64,000 nucleotides of DNA from positions 13,342,215-13,406,214 of the forward strand of contig CM072514.1 of the NCBI GenBank assembly GCA_036898135.1, read 5' to 3'. Below the pieces are notes generated by a model. The model was not told the origin of the DNA. It worked only from the letters and a program-made list of their open reading frames with translations, and did not search any database. The stretch comes from Oncomelania hupensis. Lineage: Eukaryota; Mollusca; Gastropoda; Littorinimorpha; Pomatiopsidae. The first letter of the stretch is position 1; each line of letters opens with the position of its first letter. The position numbers and the translations under genes are program-made. Below are positions 10,001 to 19,691 of the stretch, piece by piece.

Positions 10001-12341
10001 GACACTTGCTTCGGATCGTGGAGACTTTGGGCTGTTGAACACTTATCATCCGCTTCACAGTCTTGTAGGCCTTCTTGCTGTTGTTCTTGTTCAGACTGTT
10101 CTCTATTTCATGACATTGATCTTCTATCCAGTTCTGCTTTGCTGTGCGCATGCCTTTTCGGATGATACTGTTTATTTTTCGGTAGGCATCCGCTTCCTGT
10201 GAGGTGTGTTCTTTTTCTTTTTCATCTCTTTGTTTATTACACAGGTCCAAAAGTTCAAGTGTGATCCACGGTTTCTTCTTTGGGCGGTGCTTGCCAAGGA
10301 TCTCAGTGGCGGCATCTGTCACAGCTGAGTAGAAGGTAATGGTCTTGGTGTTGACATCTACTTCACCAGCTCCCAAAATAAGCTGTGGCTTTGAATATTT
10401 CTGCCGCTTCTCAGTCGTGCTCTTTGTCCAGGTCGAACTTCAGTCTAGTGCACTTTGCTGTGTTGGCTCTCTTCAAGTGGACGCGGAAAGACATCATCAC
10501 GAGGTTGTGATCACTTCCAATGTCTGCTCCTGGAAAAGTGCGTGTCCTGCCAATGTTGCCACTTGATCTCAAGCGTTTCTTGACAGTGATGAGGTCAATC
10601 TGGTTGTGATGCTCGCCGCTTGGACTGTGCCATGGATTTGTTTTTTGTGGGGACCAAGCGTGTTTGCCAGTATCAGATTGTTGCATTAGGGTCCACAGGT
10701 GTCTTCCCAGTTGTGGTACGCATCTTGGCCAACCTTAGCATTCCAGTTGTCTTGCACTATGACTATGTCCTTTTTCGACACTTGGTCAAGAACAGCCTGC
10801 AGATGTTCATAGAAACCCTCGACTTCACTGATGTTGGGGCATAGACCTGGATGATTGTGATGTTGAAAGGGGCTACTCACAGACGGATGGTAATGAGTCT
10901 ACTGGAGACTGGGCGGCAACCCAAGACAGTTGCTAGTATGTCTTTGTGGACCAAGAATCCAACGCAGTGTTCGTACCTGTCATCTCTCCCGCTGAAATAA
11001 AACTTGTGACCTTTTTTTTTTGTTGGTCGTTGTTTCACCTAAGCTTTTCCAGCGCAGTTCGCTAATACCTAAAATGTCCAATCGATAGTGGTCCAGCCCG
11101 TAGGCCAGTTCTTCTAATTTTCCATCCGCAGTTAGGGTTCTGACCATCCAGGTTCTCATGACGATGTTGTCTCTCGTGCGGATTTGGCTACGTTGTCCAT
11201 CAGTAACCCACTTTTTACCTCCGTCCTGGTGACCAACGGAAGGCGCGGTCCTTGGTGATCCGGGCGACGACCGATCCGGTTTGGAGTGAGTGGTTCCTTT
11301 TCATCATACGGCAAGAAAGAACTGGCTGTTGGCCAAAGCCGAAATCCATGAGTACAGCTTGGCTCGCCTTGGCCCCGAGCACGTAGTCGTTGAACCCATA
11401 GTAACGTGAGGTTCTTCCGTCCTGGCCGGTGACTTCTGTGTAGAAGACTTTCGCCCAGTGATGCTGTGCTGACATCACCCCTGTTAGTCGCCTCTTACGA
11501 CACGCCGGGAAACGTTGGGTCTATTCTATTCAGTGTCGGAACACACAGGACACATTTGAAGGTCAGATAATACTAAAAATAAACCATTTATTTTGTAAAT
11601 TGTCCTTGCAAAGGTCTCAGGAATTTTCTATTTTAGCTTTAAAAAGTACTTTCACAATTATAATGATCATGAATGTCCATCCTAAGGTCCAGTAGACTTT
11701 CAACTTGTGGTTATTTACTTTTAAGAAACGCGGTGAGTGGTGTATGGCATTCTGGTGATCATTTTTTAAACTACCTAGACTATTAGCGATGTTCATTTTG
11801 GGGAGTAGAAAGTCTATGGGTCAGCTGGCATGGAAAAACAATAGGCCCTGTGGGGATTAAAAAGGGCCAAAAATGACGACACATTTCAATCTGATCATTA
11901 TTTTAAAGTGCACTGCCATTTGAAAGTGAAGCTGTATAGCCATATAACTGATGGAGCTAAAATGTCCATCATGGGAGCTGCCTTTGTCTTAGGTCTAGCA
12001 GACAGTGCAGCAGTGAAGACCGTTCGGTTCACTGAGAAATACCGAAATATTGGAAACGCTGCTCAGTTTGGCGCTCTAGTTTGACACTTTAAGCGCCTTT
12101 TACATTTTCTTTTCAGCGCCATTGGCGACGTGCACTGTGTAAACATGAACGCTGCATTGGATCAGAGTTACATGCATTTTACAAGTTATACATTGACTGA
12201 ACTTTCTTCTCTGTCCATCGTTTTATTCCTTTAGTTTTAATTAATTAACTTCTATATTTAGTTATTAATACATTTCTGTTGTATTTGTGTTGCAGTAGTG
12301 CAGGGTTGCTTCGAGCAGCAGCAACCTTCAATCAAGACTAA
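3956..12341 (+). CDS. EFCAB10: EF-hand calcium-binding domain-containing protein 10 (four exons)
   Basis: Joined CDS 3956-4091, 4986-5150, 7232-7322, 12296-12341. The coding part is 435 nt plus a TAA stop, 145 residues, and every junction keeps frame (phases 1, 1, 2) with GT-AG borders. Residues ~20-62 (QYLKQHRIMELFNNL and following, then a P-E-N-P turn) match the RIIa/DPY30-like dimerisation-docking domain known in EFCAB10. Residues 77-104 form one EF-hand-like unit; its loop D86-Q97 lacks acidic residues at positions 3, 5 and 12, so calcium binding is doubtful. The C-terminus (VKEASAGLLRAAATF) is a short helix. Length agrees with the vertebrate protein as I recall it. The family is associated with cilia/flagella through its docking domain (established for RIIa folds; inference for this protein). 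The start has a good context (AAGATGG). Intron 1 holds a (CTT)n array, intron 2 a family B repeat and an RTE fragment, intron 3 a nested LINE. Confidence 0.9.
4152..4302. repeat. (CTT)n microsatellite in EFCAB10 intron 1
   Basis: About 50 nearly uninterrupted CTT/TTC triplets. A second short array is at 4630-4657. Confidence 0.97.
4986..5150 (+). CDS. EFCAB10: EFCAB10 coding exon 2
   Basis: Preceded by a T-rich tract and CCAAG acceptor ending at 4985; donor AAG|GTATGA at 5151. Encodes the second docking helix (MIETLEQLKKARQ) and the EF-hand-like unit (NITSIFGMLDPTVRGYITLQ). The aromatic/Pro linker FDLPCLFDESNI matches the family. Confidence 0.9.
5262..5552 (-). repeat. Family B SINE-like repeat
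   Basis: Antisense copy in EFCAB10 intron 2. Landmarks from left to right: TATAGCGC end, CTGCTCAAGGCGC, CAACTGAGCACAA, GGACCTAGTGCTTGC, CATCTAGGACGTGAG, ATCTTTAAA, TTAGACCTCG. The same order recurs at nine other places in the window. Confidence 0.8.
5765..6010 (-). mobile_element. RTE-like LINE 3' fragment with internal deletion
   Basis: Begins at the (TATCC)n tail, runs through the conserved C-terminal region, then jumps at ~5918 from the WEDNIRE region straight to the YLGAIV/VQGQ region, omitting the segment between. A deletion derivative inside EFCAB10 intron 2. Confidence 0.75.
6011..6955. other. AT-rich intronic DNA
   Basis: No supported feature. One mollusc-type GTTATTTCCCTTT motif at ~6310. 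Confidence 0.5.
6959..7052. repeat. (AAC)n(AAT)n microsatellite
   Basis: About 8 AAC triplets followed by ~22 AAT triplets, upstream of EFCAB10 exon 3. Confidence 0.97.
7232..7322 (+). CDS. EFCAB10: EFCAB10 coding exon 3
   Basis: Acceptor TTTGCTTTCAG at 7221-7231, donor AAGC|GTAAGC at 7323. Encodes LVTLGISGYCEEPEGFELDR and on to FVKE, corresponding to the final EF-hand helix (ALKTLG in vertebrates) and an acidic linker. Confidence 0.88.
7870..8502 (-). mobile_element. Family A element, 633 bp, inserted in the RTE-like LINE
   Basis: Starts (left) with the (ACATT)n tail and the 3' hairpin GGTCC/GGACC, ends at ACCCCCGTTGG. Flanked by a 13-bp target-site duplication ACCTCATCTCCAT at 7857-7869 and 8503-8515. 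5'-truncated relative to the copies at 12913 and 35654. Confidence 0.9.
9013..9295 (-). mobile_element. Family A element, 283 bp, inserted in the RTE-like LINE
   Basis: Same 3' end and (ACATT)n tail, 5'-truncated at GTAGGCATTTTA. Flanked by a 13-bp duplication ACGCACGCCAATT at 9000-9012 and 9296-9308. Confidence 0.9.
9412..9777 (-). pseudogene. RTE-like reverse transcriptase, finger/palm segment
   Basis: 121 codons open. Contains W-S-L-V-I-I-L-P-K-K-G, Y-R-I-I-S-L-I-S (the NYRPISLL block), QAGFSAGRS and DFKKAFDRVW. Catalytic FADD lies in the separate downstream segment (LRFADDIEQL, ~8850-8890). Part of the LINE at 7498-11530. Confidence 0.85.
10411..11478 (-). pseudogene. RTE-like APE endonuclease remnant
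   Basis: Consecutive - strand frames with shifts: an N-terminal region with TGQDGRTSRYYGFNDYVLG at 11215-11478, LDILGISELRWKS at ~11050-11090, VQDNWNAKVG at ~10740, and NQIDLITVKKR...GSDHNLVMMSF at ~10480-10600. These are the landmarks of the AP-endonuclease domain found at the N-terminus of RTE, CR1 and Jockey proteins. Confidence 0.75.
11531..12290. other. Intronic DNA, no feature
   Basis: Ordinary AT-rich sequence before the last EFCAB10 exon; no repeat recognised. Confidence 0.5.
12296..12341 (+). CDS. EFCAB10: EFCAB10 terminal coding exon 4
   Basis: A short exon found by phase and homology: acceptor TTTGTGTTGCAG ending at 12295, then 43 coding nt and TAA at 12339-12341. It completes Ala131 and adds SAGLLRAAATFNQD. 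The sum of the four exons is exactly divisible by three. A clear AATAAA is not visible close downstream; a (GA)n array begins at 12428. Confidence 0.82.
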
Positions 12342-12426
12342 AGAAAGTTGCACAAGAGATGTGACTAGACTGTTATGACTGTGTCTGTCACTGTATGATT
12401 GAATCACATTGGATAATGTATGTTCT

Positions 12427-12601
<175 letters not shown>

Positions 12602-12912
12602 AGTATTGTATGTCAGTGTGCCTCTGTGAAACAAACTATTGTGATTTGGAATGTATAATATCACCCATATACGTGAATTCGGATCACGTTATCAGTGCCA
12701 GCACGGCAGACAGTGCGTAGCGCCACTCAGATATATGATAATGGCACACACTAACCATTCCTGATGTAGCCAGTAGGGTAAAATGAGCGGCTGACAGCCA
12801 GTATAATACACTGTATTCAATAACCGCTCGCTACATGATAGGGTGGAACTTACAGGATCCTCTCCCATCCAGATGTCACTCAGTAATGGACAACATTGGC
12901 TGTGGTTATGTC

Positions 12913-13618
12913 ACCCCTTGGGGTCATGAGCAATCTTGCCACTGTAGATTGTTCTAACCTATAAAGGGAAAAGTGAAAGCCCCAGTTGAAAACCTGTCTT
13001 GCCTTTGTAGGCATGACTGATTCACTGCGGCAACAGTACCCCCGTTGGAGTGCCGGGGGTTTCAGTATAAATAGTATCCCCACTTTCTGGAAATTTAGTG
13101 CTTTAAATTCCCACTGTCGCTGTCTTCCTCATTTGCTCTTTCCCTTTCCTGATCTGTCCTATCACTCTGCTATACTATCTTCTTCTTCGCTAGATCAATG
13201 ACCTACCTTTTTTCTTGAAAACTCTTCCTGGACAAGACTCCTTGTTTGTGTATGAGGTCTGTTGGATCAGCTTGGGAGTGTTGGACGCTTTCTGCCGGGT
13301 GGTCACTAGGGCTTCCTATGATGTTATTATTTAGCACTATAGGCATTTTATATGTATGTGTTTTGTTGATGATTTATAATGATGTTTGTATTCTATTTTG
13401 TTTTTGTAACCGGGGGTTCGAGTAGTTGGGGTAAAGCCTCAGCCGTCCCCTGCGTGGGATGTCTTTATTGTAAAGTGACTGGCCGGTGGAGGGCATTCAA
13501 TTTTCCCACTAGGGTTGTTTCGGCAGATCTTTTATGCGGATTGGGGGTTGTCCGGTCCTGATTTGGCTCGGAAGAGTCCGCTGGACCTAAAGCAACAATC
13601 AATCAATCAATCAATCAA
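12913..13618 (+). mobile_element. Family A element, full length (706 bp)
   Basis: Begins ACCCCTTGGGGTCATGAG and ends with CTGGACCTAAAGCAACAATC plus an (AATC)n tail. Flanked by TGTGGTTAT(G/T)TC at 12901-12912 and 13619-13630 (12 bp, one mismatch). No reading frame is shared with the other full copy beyond small ones, so it is non-coding. A TATAAA lies at ~13070. Located just downstream of EFCAB10. Confidence 0.88.
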
Positions 13619-13630
13619 TGTGGTTATTTC

Positions 13631-13990
13631 CCCTTGGCCCTTGTTTACAACCTACAGCTACAGTAGGGTGGAAATGACAGAATTATCTGGCGTCCAAATG
13701 TCGCTCGTTGGATTTCCGTTTCTGTTGATTTTGACATCCACATTGTTACATATATACCACAAATATTTGAGCTTAAAATCCACCTCCCCTAAAAACTGCA
13801 ATAGCCTTCAATGGAAACCTTTCCCTCAAACCTTTCCTTACACAATATTCCCCCACCCCTTACCCCACAAACTGCCCCCCCCCCTTCCCCAAACTCCCAC
13901 TTTCCTCTTCTCCCACAGCAATCTTTTCTCAAACGAAAACTCGTTTTAATGACGAGATAATTGCGTGATTTAATGAATGTTGTATGCAAG
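13631..13990. other. Non-coding; C-rich tract
   Basis: Pyrimidine-rich, C-runs at 13845-13900. The block TAGGGTGGAA...CAGATGTC/CCAAATGTCGCTC at 13663-13710 partly repeats 12840-12882. Confidence 0.4.
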
Positions 13991-13993
13991 TTA

Positions 13994-14042
13994 AGTCCCC
14001 TATACGCTTATGCGTCCGGGGACGTTAATCTATAAAACTAAA
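13994..14042 (+). repeat. Family D LINE/SINE 3'-end hairpin
   Basis: TCCCCTATACGC-TTAT-GCGTCCGGGGA folds into a stem (ACGC/GCGT and TCCCC/GGGGA), followed by CGTTAATCTA. The same sequence occurs at 30583-30640 with an (AATG)n tail. Confidence 0.6.
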
Positions 14043-14324
14043 CTGTTGTATGCTTTCTTTTTATTGAAGAATTGAAGGCATTTGTAAATGCGAGGGGCTA
14101 AACTATTGTGCATTTGTGTTGTAAATAAGTGAACATTTCCTGTGATAATAACAGCATTCATTGTACACTACTGTTTAATACCAATAAACGATATTTAAGT
14201 TGATTTTCGTTAGTTTTTTGTTTGTTAATTGGAAGGTCAGGTTTGTGAAATGAAATCATAACTGTTATATGTCATCTCTCTCTCTCTCCCTCTTTCTTTC
14301 TCTCTTAATAAATTAATTAATAAA

Positions 14325-15029
14325 TTGATTAATAAAAGCAAAAGTATGCTTCTCACTACACGACAAAAACGCCAAAATGGATCTTTTCCCCTTAATCTAA
14401 ACTTAGGGTCGTACAGTATTGAGCAAGTTCATGAACATAAAATGCTAGGCATAATCATCGATGATGATTTTAGCTGGCGGTCACACGTTAACCATATCTG
14501 TAAAAAAATTTCTAAAAACCTTTTCCTCCTAAATAAACTTAGACATTTTGTTACGGCTGATGCATTAAAATCTTTTTTCTATGCCCACTGTATGTCTCAT
14601 TTTAATTATGCATCGATTATTTGGTGTAATGCCAGTGATGCTCAAATTAAACATCTAAATAGTCTTCATAAAAGAGCAATCAAGATACTTTATAAATCTT
14701 ATAATATAAATACAGATGTTACAACTATTGAGAAATATCAAGAACTCCGAATATTACCACTTCAAAAACAATTTATATTTAATACAGCTATCCTTATGTT
14801 CAAAATCACACATGGAGAAACACCTGCATATCTTGATACATTTTTTATTAAACCAGTTGATGGGCATAGACTGTATAATTATAAACTACCCCTCCCTCGC
14901 ATTGATTTATACAAAAATAGCCTATCGTTTAATGGAGCTAGTGTATGGAACTCTCTCCCTCTGGAGTGTAAACATTGCGACACACTGTTTTCTTTCAAAT
15001 GTAAAATATGTAGGCATCTGCAAAATTAA
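14325..15029 (+). pseudogene. LINE reverse transcriptase C-terminal fragment
   Basis: Uninterrupted for 234 codons but missing the endonuclease and the catalytic RT motifs. The first Met is internal to the original protein. Confidence 0.85.
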
Positions 15030-15073
15030 TTATAAAAGTGATGTATAATAACATCTATGACAACACAGTCATT

Positions 15074-15080
15074 CATGTAT

Positions 15081-15115
<35 letters not shown>

Positions 15116-15116
15116 C

Positions 15117-15210
<94 letters not shown>

Positions 15211-15211
15211 G
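15074..15211. repeat. (ATTT)n then (ATT)n microsatellite
   Basis: About 10 ATTT units and ~31 ATT units within the 3' part of a LINE. Confidence 0.97.
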
Positions 15212-15431
15212 GGTGAAGGATATGGGGAGGAAGGATGGTTGCCTAAAATTGTTTAAAGATAATGATGAAGATGTTGGTGTGATTGTGTGTGCATGTGTGT
15301 GTGTGAGTGATGTGATTTCCAAGTTAATGTTAAAGGTTAATTATTACTATGTTAAATTCTTAAGGGACAGATTGGAAGATTAGACTGTATCATTAGTCTA
15401 AAATCTTTATCCCTAATAAAAAAGTTTCAAA

Positions 15432-15690
<259 letters not shown>

Positions 15691-15719
15691 CACACACTAC
15701 ATCTGATAGAAAGGCATTA

Positions 15720-16103
15720 GGCTTTCCATCTTATTCTTTCAAAAATAGTGTTACATTAAAACAGCCCGTAGTCTTTAATGAGATACATGACCTACTCCAT
15801 CTCTACACCCCATCCCGTCAGCTTCGCTCTTCTGCAGACTCTCGAATCTTTACGATCCCCACTGTCAGGACAAAAACTTTTGGCCAAAGGTCTTTCTCTT
15901 ATCAAGCCCCTGTTACCTGGAACCAGCTCCCCCACTTCATCCGTCATTCACCCTCCCTGCCAACCTTCAAAAAACATCTCAAAACTTATTTATTTCCATC
16001 ATAGTCTTTAATTTTGATTGTCTTTGAGTAGGTTTGGTGTGCTTAGCTTCTCGCAGTGACTAATTTAATTGATTTTTTGTTTTCTTTATTATAGAAGTGA
16101 TTA

Positions 16104-16143
<40 letters not shown>

Positions 16144-16268
16144 GCAGAAGGTGGTTATCAGTGAAAAAATTATCTTCTTTTCTTGTTTTGTATGTTTTCT
16201 TTTTGATTAGTTGTAAATTTTTGACTTTGTAAACGCCTAGGGCTTTGTTTAGATTAGGCGTCAATAGC
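15720..16268 (+). mobile_element. L2/CR1-like LINE 3' fragment with (AAT)n tail
   Basis: One frame reads LLHLYTPSRQLRSSADSR and, later, FSYQAPVTWNQLPHF and FKKHLKTYLF, the C-terminal landmarks of L2/CR1 RT. The 3' UTR ends GTAAACGCCTAGGGC...GCGTCAATAGCCAT and flows into (AAT)n at 16270-16340. A (GT)n tract lies at 16107-16140. Confidence 0.8.
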
Positions 16269-16269
16269 C

Positions 16270-16340
<71 letters not shown>
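16270..16340. repeat. (AAT)n microsatellite, LINE tail
   Basis: ~23 AAT units continuing the LINE 3' end. Confidence 0.95.
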
Positions 16341-16342
<2 letters not shown>

Positions 16343-16675
16343 ATATGTGTACATAACAGTCAAGGAATGCTAATTTTGACAAAGACAAGACAAAACGATA
16401 CAATGAAAAATGTTGGAGCTAGAGAAGTTCTTCATCAGGCAGCACAATACACAACAGATGACAAAACAAAACTTCCCAGCACAACACCAACAAAGAAAGA
16501 AATGATATTTTAAAAAAAAGAGCCAAGAACTAGAAGCAATAGTTATAATAATAGGTCAGTGATAGTCAAAATATTTAAGGCATTGGAAGTTTGACAATAA
16601 CATGAGTGGATTTTAAGATTAAAAGTAAATGCAAATGCAACAGATAGTGTACAAAGTAATAAATGTAAGGGGTGG
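16341..16675. other. Non-coding AT-rich DNA
   Basis: No identified feature. Confidence 0.5.
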
Positions 16676-16679
16676 GAGA

Positions 16680-17285
16680 GAGAGAGAGAGAAGTCGAAGT
16701 CGAAACCTTTAATTGGATAATAGCATTAGGTCCTATGGACCTGTCTTACAGCTAGTCCTTAATAAAATTGTAAAATGTATTAAAAAAAAAAGTTCAGATC
16801 AAACAAAATAATTAACATAAAATTGATTTGAAACTAACACAAACCTTAACAATGGTAAGAATTTTTAAAACAATTACTAAGAAAATTAATGTACCGAAAA
16901 ACACATACTCCCCTCCCCAACCCCCCTCCAATACCCCTTCCCTACTCCCACTCTCCCCACCCCCTCCACCACAACCACACACATACACAAGCTATTTCAC
17001 ACATGAACAAATTAAACTGTCGCAAGATATGAAAGAACGAAATGTATACAATCATCTTAAATATTAGGAGCAAGGGAAAATAGAAGTTTGTGGAGTCTAA
17101 TTTTAAACAATGTTAATGATTTACTTTCCTTGATCTCTTGTGGTAAAGAATTCCACATACTTGGACCAGAATATGACAAAGATGTTTTAAATATGTCTAA
17201 GCGTGGCTGTGGCAAGGTTAGATTATGTCTGAAAATTGAATAACGAGATGAAGGTTTGCTAAAAAGCACTTTTCAATAATCAGGA
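16680..17285 (-). mobile_element. Jockey/CR1-type LINE 3' fragment
   Basis: The - strand 17057-17269 encodes RHNLTLPQPRLDIFKTSLSYSG and MWNSLPQEIKESKSLTLFK, homologous to the end of the LINE at 14322-15436. Its 3' end on the left (AATTAAAGGTTTCGACTTCGACTT then CT repeats) parallels that element's GTTTCAAAGTTTC+(TC)n terminus. Confidence 0.75.
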
Positions 17286-17318
17286 GCTCTATTTAGTATT
17301 TTGTACATTAAAAGGGCT

Positions 17319-17319
<1 letters not shown>

Positions 17320-17357
<38 letters not shown>

Positions 17358-17488
17358 TTTTAGAGAGAGAGAGAGATTTCCAACTGAAAGAAAAGTTTAA
17401 AAGCATAGAAAAGGGACTGGTACATGGATATAATTATGGGGGGAAGGGGTTGAGAGAGAGGTGGGTGGGAGAGAGTATCTAAAAACGA

Positions 17489-17552
<64 letters not shown>
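17320..17552. repeat. (ATTT)n and (CT)n microsatellites
   Basis: ATTT units at 17320-17360, then unique sequence, then ~31 CT units at 17491-17552. Confidence 0.95.
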
Positions 17553-17556
<4 letters not shown>

Positions 17557-18500
17557 GTAACGCTACCTCGCTTTTCTGGTATTTAGACGGATGTGACGTT
17601 CGCGTGCGAAAGACGCCATTGCGCACGTGCTTCTCTTGGGCAGTAAAAGTGAAATGAACACTGAGCACGATTCGCTACACTGATTTTCCCGTGGCCCAGG
17701 GGAAAAGATGAAACACTTGGCTGAGTGCACGCTTCCTTATTTTTCCCCTTTATTAAAAAAAGGAAGAAATGAGCAGAGGTGATCGGTTTTTGACTGCCGT
17801 ATGCCATGCTTCAACATGAGGAGCGAGGTACCGTTCATTACCCTGTTATCAATAAGTTTTCTGCAACTTGCCTGGTTGTTGTTGTTGCTGTTGTTGTTGT
17901 AGATGGTGGTGGTTGAAGTGGTCCTGGAAGTAGAATATCTATATTAAACGATATTGGTATCGTTATCCTACATTATAGGCTTATGTTATTCGCATCTTGG
18001 CGTTGGATATGGAAAATTGTCCCGTCGATCGAGATTTGAGAAGTTTTCATATTCCATGTCTAAGATGCGATTAACATTTATGTATCGATTTTGTCAAGTA
18101 GGGAGTGGGGAGGGGGGGAGGAAGTAGGGGTAGAGGTATCGAGATTAGACTAGAGGAGAAAGATGCGTGTGAACGATCACTTTACTCATTGCTTTCTAAT
18201 AATGTCATCCAAAAGCGCAACCAAAAATAGTCCAACAACCAGAAGCTTTTCTTTACATTTATTCAGCACGCATGCAAACATAAACGCACGCGCGCACACT
18301 CGCCCACCCACTCACACATACACAGAGTAAAGAAAATTGAACACAAGCCCCGAGTTGTGTGTGTGTGTGGGGGGGGGGGGGGTGTGTGGGTGTGTGTGTG
18401 TGTGAGTGTGAGAGAAAGCACTCGAGGGAACTCTTCACTCGGTAGGGTCCAGCACTTGTTTCTTTCCTTTTTTTCCTCCAGTTGACTGCCACCTTCAAGC
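17553..18500. other. Low-repeat non-coding DNA
   Basis: No supported gene. Includes GT-rich tract at 18357-18410. A small - strand ATG frame at ~17622 (AATGGCGTC) has no donor or motif I can support. Confidence 0.4.
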
Positions 18501-18553
18501 TTGGTCTATGGAATACTCGTGCGTTTGAATTAATAGAAGGAGGAAAGGAAGAA

Positions 18554-18568
18554 TGTTGTTGTTGTTGT

Positions 18569-18642
<74 letters not shown>
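18554..18642. repeat. (GAT)n microsatellite
   Basis: ~30 GAT triplets. Confidence 0.97.
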
Positions 18643-18644
<2 letters not shown>

Positions 18645-18768
18645 CGTAGCCAGATCCTTTGTGAACCTGTTTAATGCAGCTGCCAGAGTACAGTCTAGAT
18701 GTAGAAAGACCACCGACCAAGGATGCTCTCCACGTGTGTGCATGACGTTTTTGAGCAGTCCTAAGTAC

Positions 18769-18873
18769 CTGGATGTTGGAAGCCTTGCGAGCGAGGATAC
18801 GACTGCCACAGAGCGTGGGAGCGCCAACCATACGTTCCCACTCGGTGGTCACTCCAGAAGCATCCTCCGCCAT
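18769..18873 (-). CDS. Candidate first coding exon of an unidentified gene
   Basis: The - strand ATG at 18873 has a strong context (GAAGAATGGCG) and opens a 35-codon frame, MAEDASGVTTEWERMVGAPT followed by 15 residues ending ASNIQ, ending exactly at a consensus donor (CCAG|GTACTT at 18763-18768), phase 0. Immediately upstream are an NRF1 palindrome and two CCAAT boxes, typical of a broadly expressed gene promoter. Sequence composition is non-repetitive. I do not recognise the protein and cannot locate the next exon, which should lie at lower coordinates. Alternatives: chance frame next to a real promoter, or a retrocopied fragment. Confidence 0.45.
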
Positions 18874-18879
18874 TCTTCA

Positions 18880-18945
18880 CGCTGATTGGCCAGCTCTTGT
18901 GCCACTACTTACCGCGCATGCGCCGCGCCAACCAATTATACAGCC
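18880..18945 (-). promoter_or_regulatory. Candidate promoter: NRF1 palindrome with CCAAT boxes
   Basis: GCGCATGCGC at 18914-18923 is the perfect NRF1 consensus palindrome. ATTGG (18885-18889) and CCAAT (18932-18936) flank it. It sits 10-70 bp upstream of the - strand ATG at 18873. It could also work bidirectionally. Confidence 0.5.
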
Positions 18946-18959
18946 TGCCCTAAGCGAGT

Positions 18960-19690
18960 GTTTAGCTATAGGGAGATTAATTGCTGTGGCTGTCGTGATA
19001 TTGATATGAGCTGTTTGAAGTAATTAAGTGTGCAAATGGGGGCTCGGCCGGGGTGAGAAGAGAAGGGTCGCTATGTGACGGTATGGAAGAGGCCCAGGGC
19101 GTCGATAGGACGTGAAGAACGACAGATCAAACACTGGGACAAACGGCGGGGCACATGGAGTGCTGAAAATGGGCTCGGACAAGGCTCACGCGGTCTGTGA
19201 TATTCAGTTCCATTTTCTTTCTTTTTTGTAATGTGGATAAGGGTTCTGGGGGTGGGTGGGGTGGGTGGAGAGAAGCGGTGGGTGAGTGTGTAGCATGGGA
19301 ATGAAAAAGTTTGTGAGAGCAGACACTCTCTTGTATGCATGGGATTAGGACAAAATGGCTGTGTCTGACGGAGTAAAGGTGACACCTACAGGTTCCATCA
19401 ATCTCCTGGTCAACGATTTCATCACACCGCGAGTAAATAAAGTGAATGTTCAGATTAAAAGGTGGGTCCTATTCCAGCACCCCCTTCTTTTCCTGGGTAG
19501 CGCTGACCTAATTTAAGCTCAGCACACATACTCGTTTTTCTGCAAGCCGTGCAGAGGAACCATCCGTCGCCTTATTAAAACCCTTTACCTGGGTGTTCTT
19601 TAATTTGCTCTTGAGACGGCACGGGTGGACGTGAACATCACATAAAGGGTGGTTATAGAAAGTCGACTATGGTCAGTAACAATCTTCTGT
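18960..19690. other. Non-coding, no identified feature
   Basis: Low-repeat DNA. No splice-supported frame. Confidence 0.4.
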
Positions 19691-19691
19691 C

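Larger units (their letters stand above)
7498..11530 (-). mobile_element. RTE-like LINE, near full length, broken and split by two insertions
   Basis: In EFCAB10 intron 3, antisense to the gene. Three segments (7498-7869, 8503-9012, 9296-11530) are one element once the two family A insertions are removed. On the - strand, from 11478 down: N-terminal extension, APE-type endonuclease pieces (ending with IDLITVKKR and SDHNLV at ~10480-10600), linker, RT fingers/palm at 9412-9777 (LPKKG, DFKKAFDRVW), palm catalytic FADD and thumb at 8503-8948, and the LRWYGHV/WEDNIREW-type C-terminus at 7550-7860, ending in a short degenerate (TATCC) tail. Frames are shifted repeatedly, so it is dead. The 5' limit is approximate. 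Confidence 0.85.

Noticed and set aside
12895..13630. Family A as a protein-coding gene (60-144-codon frames)
   Set aside because: Frames are not shared consistently among copies and have no domain.
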